Assembly (NCBI GenBank): GCA_029775995.1
Contig: JARVJX010000004.1
Span: 1-36,203, forward strand
Reading direction: 5' to 3'
DNA: 36,203 bases
DNA from: Nitrososphaeria archaeon
GTDB lineage: Archaea; Thermoproteota; Nitrososphaeria; Nitrososphaerales; JARVJX01
Shown here piece after piece: positions 25,302 to 33,006 of the stretch. Numbering within the stretch: position 1 is the stretch's first letter; each line of letters opens with the position of its first letter. A program made the position numbers and the translations under genes. The notes below the pieces were generated by a model, which saw nothing but the letters and a program-made list of their open reading frames with translations, ran no database searches and had not been told where the DNA came from.

Positions 25302-25961
25302 TTATTTTTTCTTACTTTTTTCTATCGCTTTCCTTAATAGCCTTAAGGCCTCTATAAGTTTCTTTCTCGTTTCCTTTGAATCCCTTTTAATAACCTTGAG
25401 CATATCCCTACTCTTCCTAGATTCCTCTATTAGAGTATCCATTATTCGAGTTAGTTTTTCAGATATCTCACCATATTTGTCTAAGATAAGCTTAAAGTTA
25501 TCATCGGTCCTCTTTGCAAATTCCCTAAATTCATTTCTATAATCCCTAAATCCACCAGTGAGGGATGCGAAATGAAGCTTTGCCCACTCTAGGCTATCAA
25601 GAGTCTCCCTCTCTACTATTCTTAGCTCTTCAGCTCCATAGTCTATTTCAAAAGTCTGGTAGCCCCTCCAAGCAGGTGAGTGACCTTCTTCACCTTCCCT
25701 AAACACCCCAATTTGTGAAACATTTAAACTAAGTATATTTTTTGGATCTCCCTTTATATTTATCATACCAATTAGCTTATCCATGGCTTCTTCAGCTCCC
25801 TCCATGAATACCTCTACACCTCCATCAGGCCTGTTTCTCACAAGCCCTCTAATCCCTAAGCTAATAGCTGCTTGCTTTACTAGTGCCCTATACCCAAATC
25901 CCTGAATATTCCCTAAGATAATTATCCTTGCCCTCTTTATCTTTCCAGATGCTTCCATCAT
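25302..25961 (-). CDS. Acylphosphatase with C-terminal coiled-coil extension
   Basis: 219 aa. Residues about 8-110 are an acylphosphatase domain: GNIQGFGYRALVKQ (Arg25 for phosphate) and GLVRNRPDGGVEVFMEG (Asn43, catalytic). Acylphosphatases hydrolyse acyl-phosphates. About 110 residues follow that are not part of the usual 90-aa enzyme: a linker (ELRIVERETLDSLEWAKLHF) and charged helices ending EALRLLRKAIEKSKKK, likely coiled coil, which could drive oligomerisation or binding to a partner. The domain's variant loop (FGY for VGF) keeps the key Arg. Starts ATG ATG at 25961. Confidence 0.8.
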   Translation of the reverse strand: MMEASGKIKRARIIILGNIQGFGYRALVKQAAISLGIRGLVRNRPDGGVEVFMEGAEEAMDKLIGMINIKGDPKNILSLNVSQIGVFREGEEGHSPAWRGYQTFEIDYGAEELRIVERETLDSLEWAKLHFASLTGGFRDYRNEFREFAKRTDDNFKLILDKYGEISEKLTRIMDTLIEESRKSRDMLKVIKRDSKETRKKLIEALRLLRKAIEKSKKK

Positions 25962-26013
25962 AACTATCAGCTAACACTAATTCTTTCTATTCCTTTTGTA
26001 GGGAATTTTAGCC

Positions 26014-26043
26014 TCAAGCTTCTACAAATATGAAACCATTCAT
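26014..26043 (-). pseudogene. Retropepsin gene start, remnant of nine codons
   Basis: MNGFIFVEA then TGA, matching MGYIFVEAE of the intact gene at 24605, with the same promoter upstream (26052-26078). Only the 5' end of this copy survives. Confidence 0.55.
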
Positions 26044-26051
26044 ACAATTGA

Positions 26052-26078
26052 AATATATTTCAAATTATAAGATTTTTA
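26052..26078 (-). promoter_or_regulatory. Leaderless promoter, duplicated copy 2
   Basis: Identical over 27 bases to 24616-24642. Its TATA box lies about 25 nt before the remnant ATG at 26043. It might now drive transcription toward the acylphosphatase gene, whose start is 82 bp further on. Confidence 0.55.
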
Positions 26079-26115
26079 TTATTATTGCTGAAGCATGCTT
26101 CTCGCTAATCTCTTT

Positions 26116-26550
26116 CTAAAGCAACATATTCCTTTGCTTGCTATATATCAACTTAAATTTTCTCATAACATCTCTACCTAATAGAGAAGGTATCGCGAGC
26201 ATCCTCCTGATTTCCTCACCAGATAACCTGCTAAAATCATGCTTTAAAACAAGCACATCTAGTATTTCCACATGTTCACCCTCCAGAGTTTTTAAAATTA
26301 TCTTAGCATCCCTTGCTATGTAAGTGTCAACCAGCCCTCCTATTCCACCAATTCTGGTAGGTGCCTTCTCAAGCCCATTAATCCCTATGCCCAACAGCTC
26401 TCTATCCCTGTCCATATGGCGGTGGCAGAGGCTCCAGTATCTAGGAGAAATTATATATCCCTTAACCTTTAATTTTTCAATTGATATAAACGCTTTAAAA
26501 GCTGGAGCTGGGGGACTGAAAGATCTATCCATAAAGCCGCGAATAATCAT
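26116..26550 (-). pseudogene. Retropepsin-like protease with scrambled active site
   Basis: The frame is open throughout. It begins MIIRGFMDRSFSPPAPAFKA and ends IPSLLGRDVMRKFKLIYSKQ, the start and C-terminal signature of prokaryotic retropepsin-like proteins. Where the active site should be, the frame gives SPRYWSLCHRHMD. Reading the same DNA (26409-26451) one base on gives FLLDTGASATAIWTG, a perfect DTGAS motif. One extra base before and one missing base after therefore compensate each other and hide the catalytic loop. ATG 26550 is preferred to 26592, which would precede it with residues from the overlapping gene upstream. Coupled by 26 bases to the DUF5678-like gene. Confidence 0.75.
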
Positions 26551-26803
26551 AATATAATATAAATTCCAACGGTTTCTTTGAGACATATTCAACCATAACT
26601 GTCATGAGGCTGAGACCCTTTGCTAGTATTTTTTCTCTGAGTTTACTAGGATCTTCATCGAATGCAACGATTTCTTGTTTATGAATTGCTACAAACATGC
26701 CGTCGTACTTTTCAACGAGACGCTTATAACTCTCTTCGAACCATCTACTATTACGCTCATGCTCTTCAAATAAAGCTAAGACTTCACTCAAAGCAATCAC
26801 CAC
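26525..26803 (-). CDS. DUF5678-like protein upstream of a retropepsin gene
   Basis: 92 aa. The core NSRWFEESYKRLVEKYDGMF with VAIHKQEIVAFDEDPSKLRE matches the pattern of the DUF5678 family (W-F at the start, KY-G-FVAI, E-V-A). The C-terminus ends EFILYYDYSRLYG. Small DUF5678-like proteins are often found just ahead of a retropepsin-like gene, which is the arrangement here (26-base overlap). I recall this pairing and cannot check it. GTG start at 26803. Role unknown, perhaps a regulator or partner of the protease. Confidence 0.65.
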   Translation of the reverse strand: MVIALSEVLALFEEHERNSRWFEESYKRLVEKYDGMFVAIHKQEIVAFDEDPSKLREKILAKGLSLMTVMVEYVSKKPLEFILYYDYSRLYG

Positions 26804-26815
26804 CCATTAATCTAA

Positions 26816-26989
26816 CTAAACAGCCCATTTATTAAACCATTCTTCACCCATCATTGCATCTACCAAAGCAACAGAAAACAAGCTAAATTCAAGCCTCATC
26901 CTTAACCCACCTTTAGCATTTTCATAAGTGAGGACTTCAGCACCTCCTACCTCTATATGGTTTATATCCTTCCAATTGAACCAAGATTC
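26816..26989 (-). pseudogene. Start-less 57-codon fragment, unknown
   Basis: Open between stops and without a start codon: ESWFNWKDINHIEVGGAEVL, then LRMRLEFSLFSVALVDAMMG and EEWFNKWAV. Looks like the C-terminal end of a beta-rich protein. Not recognised. The remaining gap to 27239 has only the duplicated promoter module and broken frames. Confidence 0.35.
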
Positions 26990-27098
26990 TTAACTTCTTC
27001 ATTCTAGCCTAAGGATTAAACCTGCGTTCACCAATGGGAACTTTAGCCTTTTCATCGAAACCTCTCATGCCTTTCTTCAGATATTCTAACCTTGATCA

Positions 27099-27141
27099 CT
27101 GTTCGGGCTTCATGATAAATATTTCAGTATATCAGGTTATA
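27099..27141 (-). repeat. Duplicated promoter-plus-start module, copy 2
   Basis: Matches 25043-25085 at 41 of 43 positions. The ATG at 27113 reads MKPEQ then TGA, so this copy drives no intact gene. Confidence 0.75.
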
Positions 27142-27239
27142 GACCATATTTATTTAACCTTACCCTATCTTATAGCTCATTTTGGTTTAAGTAATAAGAC
27201 TTCTTTCCATACCCTCTTTTATCATGCATCTTATACTCT

Positions 27240-27584
27240 TCAGTAAGCTATGAATGCTTCAACTTTGTTTAGTTGCTTTGTTACAGGGTTAACTTCAAAG
27301 CCAAGCCCTTCTAAAGAATATGTTCCTAATACAGTAGCATCCCCCTTCTCTGCAAAGACTATTATACTTGTCACACGTTCACCAAAAAGCTCTAAAACTG
27401 CTTCTCCTACCTTGCAAAAACTTCTCTACCATCTATACTTCTAAATCTTTTTCCCATAAGGTTCAACCCCAATCCTCTCTAGAATCTCTTCTGGAATCCA
27501 TGTGAAGATCGATCCTGTATCTACTAGGAGCTCAGCCTCCTAACTACCCTTTTCTCCACTGATCTTAAACTTAGCATAGGTCAT
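27240..27584 (-). pseudogene. Retropepsin-like protease with one stop and two frameshifts
   Basis: Corrected translation: MTYAKFKISGEKGS, a TAG, then EAELLVDTGSIFTWIPEEIL with the catalytic DTGS (about 27504-27524), IGVEPYGKK, RFRSIDGREVFAR, VGEAVLELFGERVTSIIVFA, and TVLGTYSLEGLGFEVNPVTK, the C-terminal LG signature. It most resembles the intact copy at 24222-24605 (LLGTFTMQVLGLTVDPITEE). The frame is lost at 27540 (stop), near 27455 and near 27410. Confidence 0.75.
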
Positions 27585-27784
27585 GCCTATATTCTCTACC
27601 TATAACATAAAATTTAGTTTAAAGTTAGATGGAAAAGAATAATTGCCTAAGCTGTATTTTAGCATTCAGCTTCTTTTTAGTCCAATTTGATCGAAATTTG
27701 AAAATTTCTAATTCAATTCTTTTAATAGCACTCATTTCTTTTTTATTCAATTTAAGGAATCAATAAATTAAAGCTAAAGATTTT
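27585..27784. other. Intergenic, nothing recognised
   Basis: 200 bp, strongly A/T-rich; no frame, repeat or RNA gene seen. Confidence 0.3.
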
Positions 27785-28240
27785 TTAGATAAAGGCTTTA
27801 TTACTACTCATAAATCCTAAATATATAGCATAATTATCATCGTATCTCCAATTTATTGCTTGCTTATTACCCCATTTATAGGCTATCTCACTATAAACAT
27901 AGGCTAAAGCTTTACCCTTTAAGAAGAATCTGTATATAGGATTCAAAATTAAAATTAGCTCTCTGATTACCTTTAATATAGCAGAAAGAAATCCTTTAGC
28001 CTTAAACTTAACCTGAAGCCTTAAACTCAATTCAGCTATACCTTTACTAACTTTACTCACCTTAAACCATACCCTATGTTTTTTACTCCTTTCTACCAAA
28101 CTCTTAAGTAGATCCTTTAGCTTCTCCCCCTTTCTAAAATTTTTCATCATCTCTTTTTTATTATTTAAGAGGCAGATTTTTGTTATATTTAGAGCTTCTT
28201 TAAAGTTCGAAATTATTTCTTCCTCACTTTCTACTACCAT
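27785..28240 (-). CDS. Archaeal protein of unknown family (W-G-N-x2-A-x2-W motif)
   Basis: 151 aa, basic. The N-terminal half is charged helices (FRKGEKLKDLLKSLVERSKK); the middle AKGFLSAILKVIRELILILN is hydrophobic; the C-terminus carries AYKWGNKQAINWRYDDNYAI. A fragment at 22078-22341 shares this pattern, so the motif is a family signature. I believe related proteins occur in other hyperthermophilic archaea but cannot name them. ATG start at 28240. It stands alone between decayed genes and diverges from the truncated sugar dehydrogenase. Confidence 0.55.
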   Translation of the reverse strand: MVVESEEEIISNFKEALNITKICLLNNKKEMMKNFRKGEKLKDLLKSLVERSKKHRVWFKVSKVSKGIAELSLRLQVKFKAKGFLSAILKVIRELILILNPIYRFFLKGKALAYVYSEIAYKWGNKQAINWRYDDNYAIYLGFMSSNKAFI

Positions 28241-28348
28241 CTTCTAAGTCTTATCATAGAATATATTTAAGTTTATTTCTTAAGATGAGATGTTGTCACG
28301 ATAAGGTTTGACCCTTTTGTATAATTCCTTTGCCATCGAGCTTGTTTA

Positions 28349-29245
28349 TTGAGGGTTCTAGGCTTCTTCTATGCAAGCTCTAAGGTTCTGATGGAAGGTA
28401 AGGCCATCGAAGGTACCTTTAAACCCGATAGGATAATAATAGGGGAGATAGATAAAAGTTCTGGGGATTTTCTTGAAGGTTTTTACAAAGAATTCTATAG
28501 TAAAGATGTTCCTCCAATCATAAGAACATCCTTAGTTAACGCTGAGCTCATAAAATACGCTAACAATGCCTTTTTAGCTATGAAGGTAAGCTTCATAAAC
28601 ATGATAGCAAACTTATGCCAAAAGCTTCCCAATTCTGATGTTGAGGTAATAGCCAAAGGCATAGGCTTAGATAAGAGGATTGGAGAGCTATTCCTAAGGT
28701 CTGGAGCAGGATTTGGAGGTAGCTGCTTCCCTAAAGACCTAAAGGCTCTATTAAACTTCGGAATTGAAAAAGAAGTTAATTTGCCTTTAATAGAAGCAAC
28801 TTTAAAGATCAACGATGATCAACCTTACAAACTAATCGAACTTGCTAAAGAGCTAATTGGGGATCTTAAAGGAAAGAGAATATCCATTCTCGGATTATCC
28901 TTTAAGCCTAACACCGATGATATGAGAAATGCCATATCTATAAAGATTGTGAATAGGCTTTTAGAAGAAGGTTCTAAAATTATCGTTTACGATCCTAAAG
29001 CCATGAAAAATGCAAAGAGAATATTTGGAAATAGAGTAGAATATGCTGATAATTTAGAAGATTGTTTAAAAGGTTCAGATTGCGCTTTAATAGTTACTGA
29101 GTGGGATGAATTTAAGAAGCTTAAACCTCAAGATTTCATAAATTTAATGAAGATTCCAGCGATTGTGGATGGTAGAAGAATATATGATGCTAAAGATTTC
29201 TCATCTAAACTTAAGTTTTCTGCCATAGGATTTAGCAATATGTAG
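28349..29245 (+). pseudogene. UDP-glucose/GDP-mannose dehydrogenase, 5'-truncated
   Basis: 298 codons. MEGKAIEGTFKPDRIIIGE, LVNAELIKYANNAFLAMKVS, the catalytic cysteine in GAGFGGSCFPKD (C126) and the C-terminal NAD/UDP domain (ISILGLSFKPNTDDMRNA; ALIVTEWDEFKKL) are intact. Full-length enzymes have about 130 more residues ahead, including the NAD-binding Rossmann motif; none is present upstream. The start TTG 28349 reads into SSKVLMEG, where a typical enzyme has NPEFLREG. Without NAD binding it cannot oxidise a UDP-sugar to the uronic acid. Confidence 0.85.
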
Positions 29246-29644
29246 GTTAAATAAAAAAATAAGTGTAGCCATTAGATAAAACTTTTAGAAGTTATTAGAA
29301 AACCCTCTTCGTTTGGGTGATGGCTTTATCGATCTGCCTCATACCTCAAGTATGGGAAATTTGTTGTAACATCAGCCTTGGATAAAATAATTATCCATGG
29401 TTAAGGAGAGGTTTGAGGATGAATTTATGATTGGCTATTCCATCACTGAAATTGTGAAGGCCATTGATGAAATTAGCATGCAGTTGTGAGGGAAGCCTTA
29501 AAGATTTTAGGGTTGAAGAGGGGTTGTAGCATAATTCGTTTTAGCATGCTATCAACCCCCTTCTCATCTATTCTCATTTTGATAGGTAGGGCATCTTCCC
29601 TTCATGTATGACCATAAGGTGATGGCTACTGGAAGTACTACCAT
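29246..29644. other. Gene-poor stretch upstream of trmB
   Basis: 399 bp. Only short frames, such as a 30-codon one from ATG 29399 (MVKERFEDEFMIGYSITEIV), none recognised. Probably decayed sequence plus the regulator's promoter. Confidence 0.3.
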
Positions 29645-30456
29645 ATGGCACACTAGAGAAGGGTTACTCCATTACAGGCTAAGATATATATAACTCTTCT
29701 ACAGTACGGTAAACTGAATGCAAGACATTTAAGCCATATACTTCAGATTAATAAGGTCGACATATATAGAGCTATTAGAGGTCTTAAGAAAACAGGACTT
29801 ATAGAAGTATCAATTACAAATCCTTCAGAGTACTCTGCTATCTCACCTGAAACTGCCATAAGGATCTTGTTATTAGAAGTTGAAAGAAAGTTAAAAGACA
29901 TAAATAAGATTGGTAAAGAGTTACTTATCTGCCTTTCTTCTATAAAAAATTACGAAAGAGAAGGAGAAATAAAAGAAAGCATTAAGGGAACAGCATACTT
30001 CAAGCTCGTTACTGGACCCAGTGTAATATACAAGGTAAAAAGTCTGATTGAAGGTTCAAAAAGGGAAATTTTGTACGTTACATCAGCAAAGTTTATGCAT
30101 GTGGAAGAGACGGTTTTTGAACCATTTCTTAATAAATTTTCTAATTCGCCTAAAGTTAGGATGATAACAGAGCCGAGGTAAATATTGGAAATCTCCATAT
30201 TATTGAAGAGATGGTTAAAAAGATAGAAGTTAGACATGCCGATGATTTATCCTTTCATGTAAGATATGGAATTTTTGATGGTGAAAAGATGATTATAGGA
30301 ACCTCGTCTAAAGTCCCTCCTGATACACTTCACGATCTCTCTATGCTACTAACTAACAGCGATACATTAATCCGAGAGTTTAAGAGCATGTTTGAAAAGT
30401 TATGGGCAGTATCAATTTCATTTGAAGATAGGCTTAATTCAATAAAAAATAAGTAA
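29645..30456 (+). pseudogene. TrmB-family sugar-responsive regulator, broken
   Basis: From ATG 29645: MAH, a TAG at 29654-29656, then RRVTPLQAKIYITLLQYGKL and NARHLSHILQINKVDIYRAI, a winged helix-turn-helix of the TrmB type; SPETAIRILLLEVERKLKDI is the linking coiled coil. The effector-binding part follows (KGTAYFKLVTGPSVIYKVKS; REILYVTSAKF). The frame is lost near 30170 (MITEPR stop) and resumes as AEVNIGNLHIIEEMVKKIEV to the end at 30456. TrmB regulators control archaeal sugar ABC operons, and the next genes are such an operon. If the lesions are real, the transporter has lost local control. Confidence 0.8.
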
Positions 30457-30476
30457 GCATATGCTACAACCTAAAG

Positions 30477-30486
30477 TATATATATT
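30477..30486 (+). promoter_or_regulatory. TATA box of the ABC importer operon
   Basis: TATATATATT centred about 26 nt before ATG 30507, the spacing of a leaderless archaeal promoter. Confidence 0.6.
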
Positions 30487-30506
30487 GCTTTATGTTTAAC
30501 TAGTAT

Positions 30507-32087
30507 ATGTCTAATGCTCCTAAAAAGTTAGATAGAAGAAAGTTCCTATATGCTGGATTAGGTACTGCAATTGTAGTAGTTGGTGGATTAGCTGCATACT
30601 TTGCTACTAGACCTCCTGAAAGAATTGTAGAAACTGTTGAGAAACCTGTTGAAAAAACTATAGTTCAAACACAAGTTCAAACCGTTGAAAAGCCTGTTGA
30701 GAGAACAATAACTCAAACCGTTGAGAAGGTTGTAAAAGAAGTAGAGACCAAATTTACTACTATAGCTGGTACACCTACCACAATTGTAGAAACGGTAGAG
30801 AAAAAAGTTGAGGTTACTAAACCAGGTGCTACTCTTATAGATTTTTGGGTCTTTGGAGGCACAACTATTGAAGAGCATCCTTGGCTATCCTTCATAACTG
30901 AACAATTCAATTCAGCTCATCCTGATATTCAAGTTAGAAGAACTGGAAAGAGCTGGGCAACAAAATATGAGGAAATCTTAGCAGCTTATAAAGCAGGTAC
31001 TGCACCTGATTTGTTCACTACCGATGCTACTGCCATAGGAGACTATGTGGAGGCAGGCTTAGTTGTTCCTTTAGATGTAGAGTTTCCTGAAGTGTTGAAA
31101 TGGGAAGAAAGGTTTGTTCCAGAGATATGGAAGAACTCAGCAACTTGGTGGAAAGGCCATCTCTATGCTATACCTCCTTGGGTAGATGCTTTTACTTTCT
31201 TAGCCTATAATAAAGAGCACTTCAAGCAAGCTGGAATAGTTGATTCTAAAGGTGATCCTACACCTCCCAGAACTTGGGATGAATTGATGGAGTTTTCAAA
31301 GCTTCTAACTAAGAAAGATAAGGGAATTTATGGCTATGCCTTTCCAGTAAAGGTGGCTGCAGAGCCTGATTCTGATGTACTTACTGGAATAGCCTATCAA
31401 AATGGAGCTAGATGGCTTAGTGAAGATGAAAAAACGGTAGTGCTTGATGACCCAGGATGGGTAGATACAGTACAATTCCATGTGGATTTAGTTAAGGCAG
31501 GAGTAGTTCCTCCAAATCCTCTAGATATAGGGTATATAGAGACAAACCAGCTATTCTTCGCTGGTAAGCTATCCATGCAAAGTGGTGCATCTTGGATTCC
31601 AGTATTTCCAAAGTATCTTGGTGTTCCACCAGATTATCCTTACGACATTTCTCTCTTTCCTAAGAGAAGTCCTATAAGTGGTTCCTATCCACCTGCTAGC
31701 ATGATCATGGGAGCTATGATGGGTATGTTCATGACCTCCACCAGCAAGCACAAGAAAGAAGCCTTTGAGTTTATGAAGTGGTTTGCTTCAGAAGAAGTGC
31801 TCATAGGATGGGATGGAAGCCATGTAAGGGGAAGAATCCCAGCTTTAAAGAAAGCCTATGAGTCTGTAACTTATAAAGTAACCTACCCAGCCCTGTACAA
31901 TCTCTATCATGAAGGAGTGCTATTCAAAGGAGCCCTACAGTTACCTACCTTCTTAGGTTTGGTAGAAATGAAGGAACCTATGTTAGCGGCTTGGCAGGAG
32001 GCTGTAGCAGGTAAAAAATCACCTAAAGATGCCTTAAGGGATGCTAAAACTAAAGCTCAAAGGATCTACGATGCAAAAAGGAAATAA
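30507..32087 (+). CDS. Tat-type extracellular sugar-binding protein (SBP family 1)
   Basis: 526 aa. DRRKFLYAGLGTAIVVVGGL is a twin-arginine signal and anchor. Residues about 36-105 form an unusual linker of repeats (VEKPVEKTIVQTQVQTVEK and similar) that should hold the binding domain off the membrane. From about 110 it is a family-1 solute-binding protein: LIDFWVFGGTTIEEHPWLSF, IQVRRTGKSWATKYEEIL, APDLFTTDATAIGDYVEAG, LYAIPPWVDAFTFLAYNKEH and EAFEFMKWFASEEV, as in binding proteins for maltose, trehalose and glycerol-3-phosphate. It captures the solute for the two permeases that follow. Confidence 0.9.
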   Translation: MSNAPKKLDRRKFLYAGLGTAIVVVGGLAAYFATRPPERIVETVEKPVEKTIVQTQVQTVEKPVERTITQTVEKVVKEVETKFTTIAGTPTTIVETVEKKVEVTKPGATLIDFWVFGGTTIEEHPWLSFITEQFNSAHPDIQVRRTGKSWATKYEEILAAYKAGTAPDLFTTDATAIGDYVEAGLVVPLDVEFPEVLKWEERFVPEIWKNSATWWKGHLYAIPPWVDAFTFLAYNKEHFKQAGIVDSKGDPTPPRTWDELMEFSKLLTKKDKGIYGYAFPVKVAAEPDSDVLTGIAYQNGARWLSEDEKTVVLDDPGWVDTVQFHVDLVKAGVVPPNPLDIGYIETNQLFFAGKLSMQSGASWIPVFPKYLGVPPDYPYDISLFPKRSPISGSYPPASMIMGAMMGMFMTSTSKHKKEAFEFMKWFASEEVLIGWDGSHVRGRIPALKKAYESVTYKVTYPALYNLYHEGVLFKGALQLPTFLGLVEMKEPMLAAWQEAVAGKKSPKDALRDAKTKAQRIYDAKRK

Positions 32088-33006
32088 GATTCATCTTTCC
32101 CCCTTCTTTTTTTTAGCTTTGATTAATAAAAGACTCTTAAGCGGCTACTTCTATATAATACCAGCAATACTTCTAGTTTTTGTTCTACTATACTTTCCCT
32201 TATTTCATGGTATAAGATTAAGCTTTTTCAATTATAAAGTTACAGAATTAGAGCCTGGTGCAAGGTTTGTTGGTTTTGAAAATTATTTTGATTTACCCTA
32301 TGACCCTACTTTTTTAATTGCCCTAAGAAATACATTACTATTCGTAGCAGGGGGTCCTACACTATCCATCTTAGGAGGGATACTCTTAGGGATACTTCTT
32401 ACTCAAGAGTTTAAGCTTAGTAAAGCTCTTAGAGCCATCGTTTTAATCCCTTGGATCTTACCAGACATGGTTGTAGGTCTTCAATGGGCTTGGATGTTAC
32501 AATCTCAATATGGAATCGTTAACGAAATACTCTTAAATTTTGGTCTAATGAAGGAGAGGTTTGGATGGTTAGCAAGCATGGAGACTGCTGCACCCATGCT
32601 TCTTTTAATCTTTGTATGGAAATTTTTCCCAATTGTAGCCCTAATGGTATACTCTTCTATTATAAGTATACCTACGGAAATTTTTGAAGCTTCAGTAGTT
32701 GATGGCGCATCACCTTTAAAAAAGTTTTTATACATAACTTTACCCATGATTAGACCCTCTCTAATTGTAGTATTTTTACTTCTTTCCGTTTGGTTCGCTA
32801 ACAATTTTACTATAGTCTTCGTTACTACGGGAGGAGGTCCAGCTAATAGTAGTGAGCTACTAACTACCTATCTATACAAATTGGCTTTTGCTTTCTTTAG
32901 GTTAAGCTATGCAGCTACTGTTTCAACTATAAACTTTCTTATCCTTTTAGCCTTCAGCCTACTTTACGTTTACACTTTCAGGAATGTGCTTAGGGGACCG
33001 AAGTGA
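32071..33006 (+). CDS. ABC sugar transporter permease, MalF type
   Basis: 311 aa with six membrane segments. EASVVDGASPLKKFLYITLP is the EAA loop that contacts the ATPase; IPAILLVFVLLYFPLFHGIR starts the first segment. I chose ATG 32071 (after AGGATCTACG, overlapping the binding-protein stop) over 32041, which would read 10 codons of the upstream gene's sequence. Its stop overlaps the next start. Confidence 0.9.
   Translation: MQKGNKIHLSPFFFLALINKRLLSGYFYIIPAILLVFVLLYFPLFHGIRLSFFNYKVTELEPGARFVGFENYFDLPYDPTFLIALRNTLLFVAGGPTLSILGGILLGILLTQEFKLSKALRAIVLIPWILPDMVVGLQWAWMLQSQYGIVNEILLNFGLMKERFGWLASMETAAPMLLLIFVWKFFPIVALMVYSSIISIPTEIFEASVVDGASPLKKFLYITLPMIRPSLIVVFLLLSVWFANNFTIVFVTTGGGPANSSELLTTYLYKLAFAFFRLSYAATVSTINFLILLAFSLLYVYTFRNVLRGPK

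Noticed and set aside
28241-28348. Missing 5' end of the UDP-sugar dehydrogenase in another frame
   Set aside because: I looked for the GxGYVG Rossmann motif and found none; the sequence there is A/T-rich and not coding.
30588-30910. Minus-strand frames opposite the binding-protein linker
   Set aside because: Low-complexity mirror of the Val/Glu/Lys repeats, no independent support.
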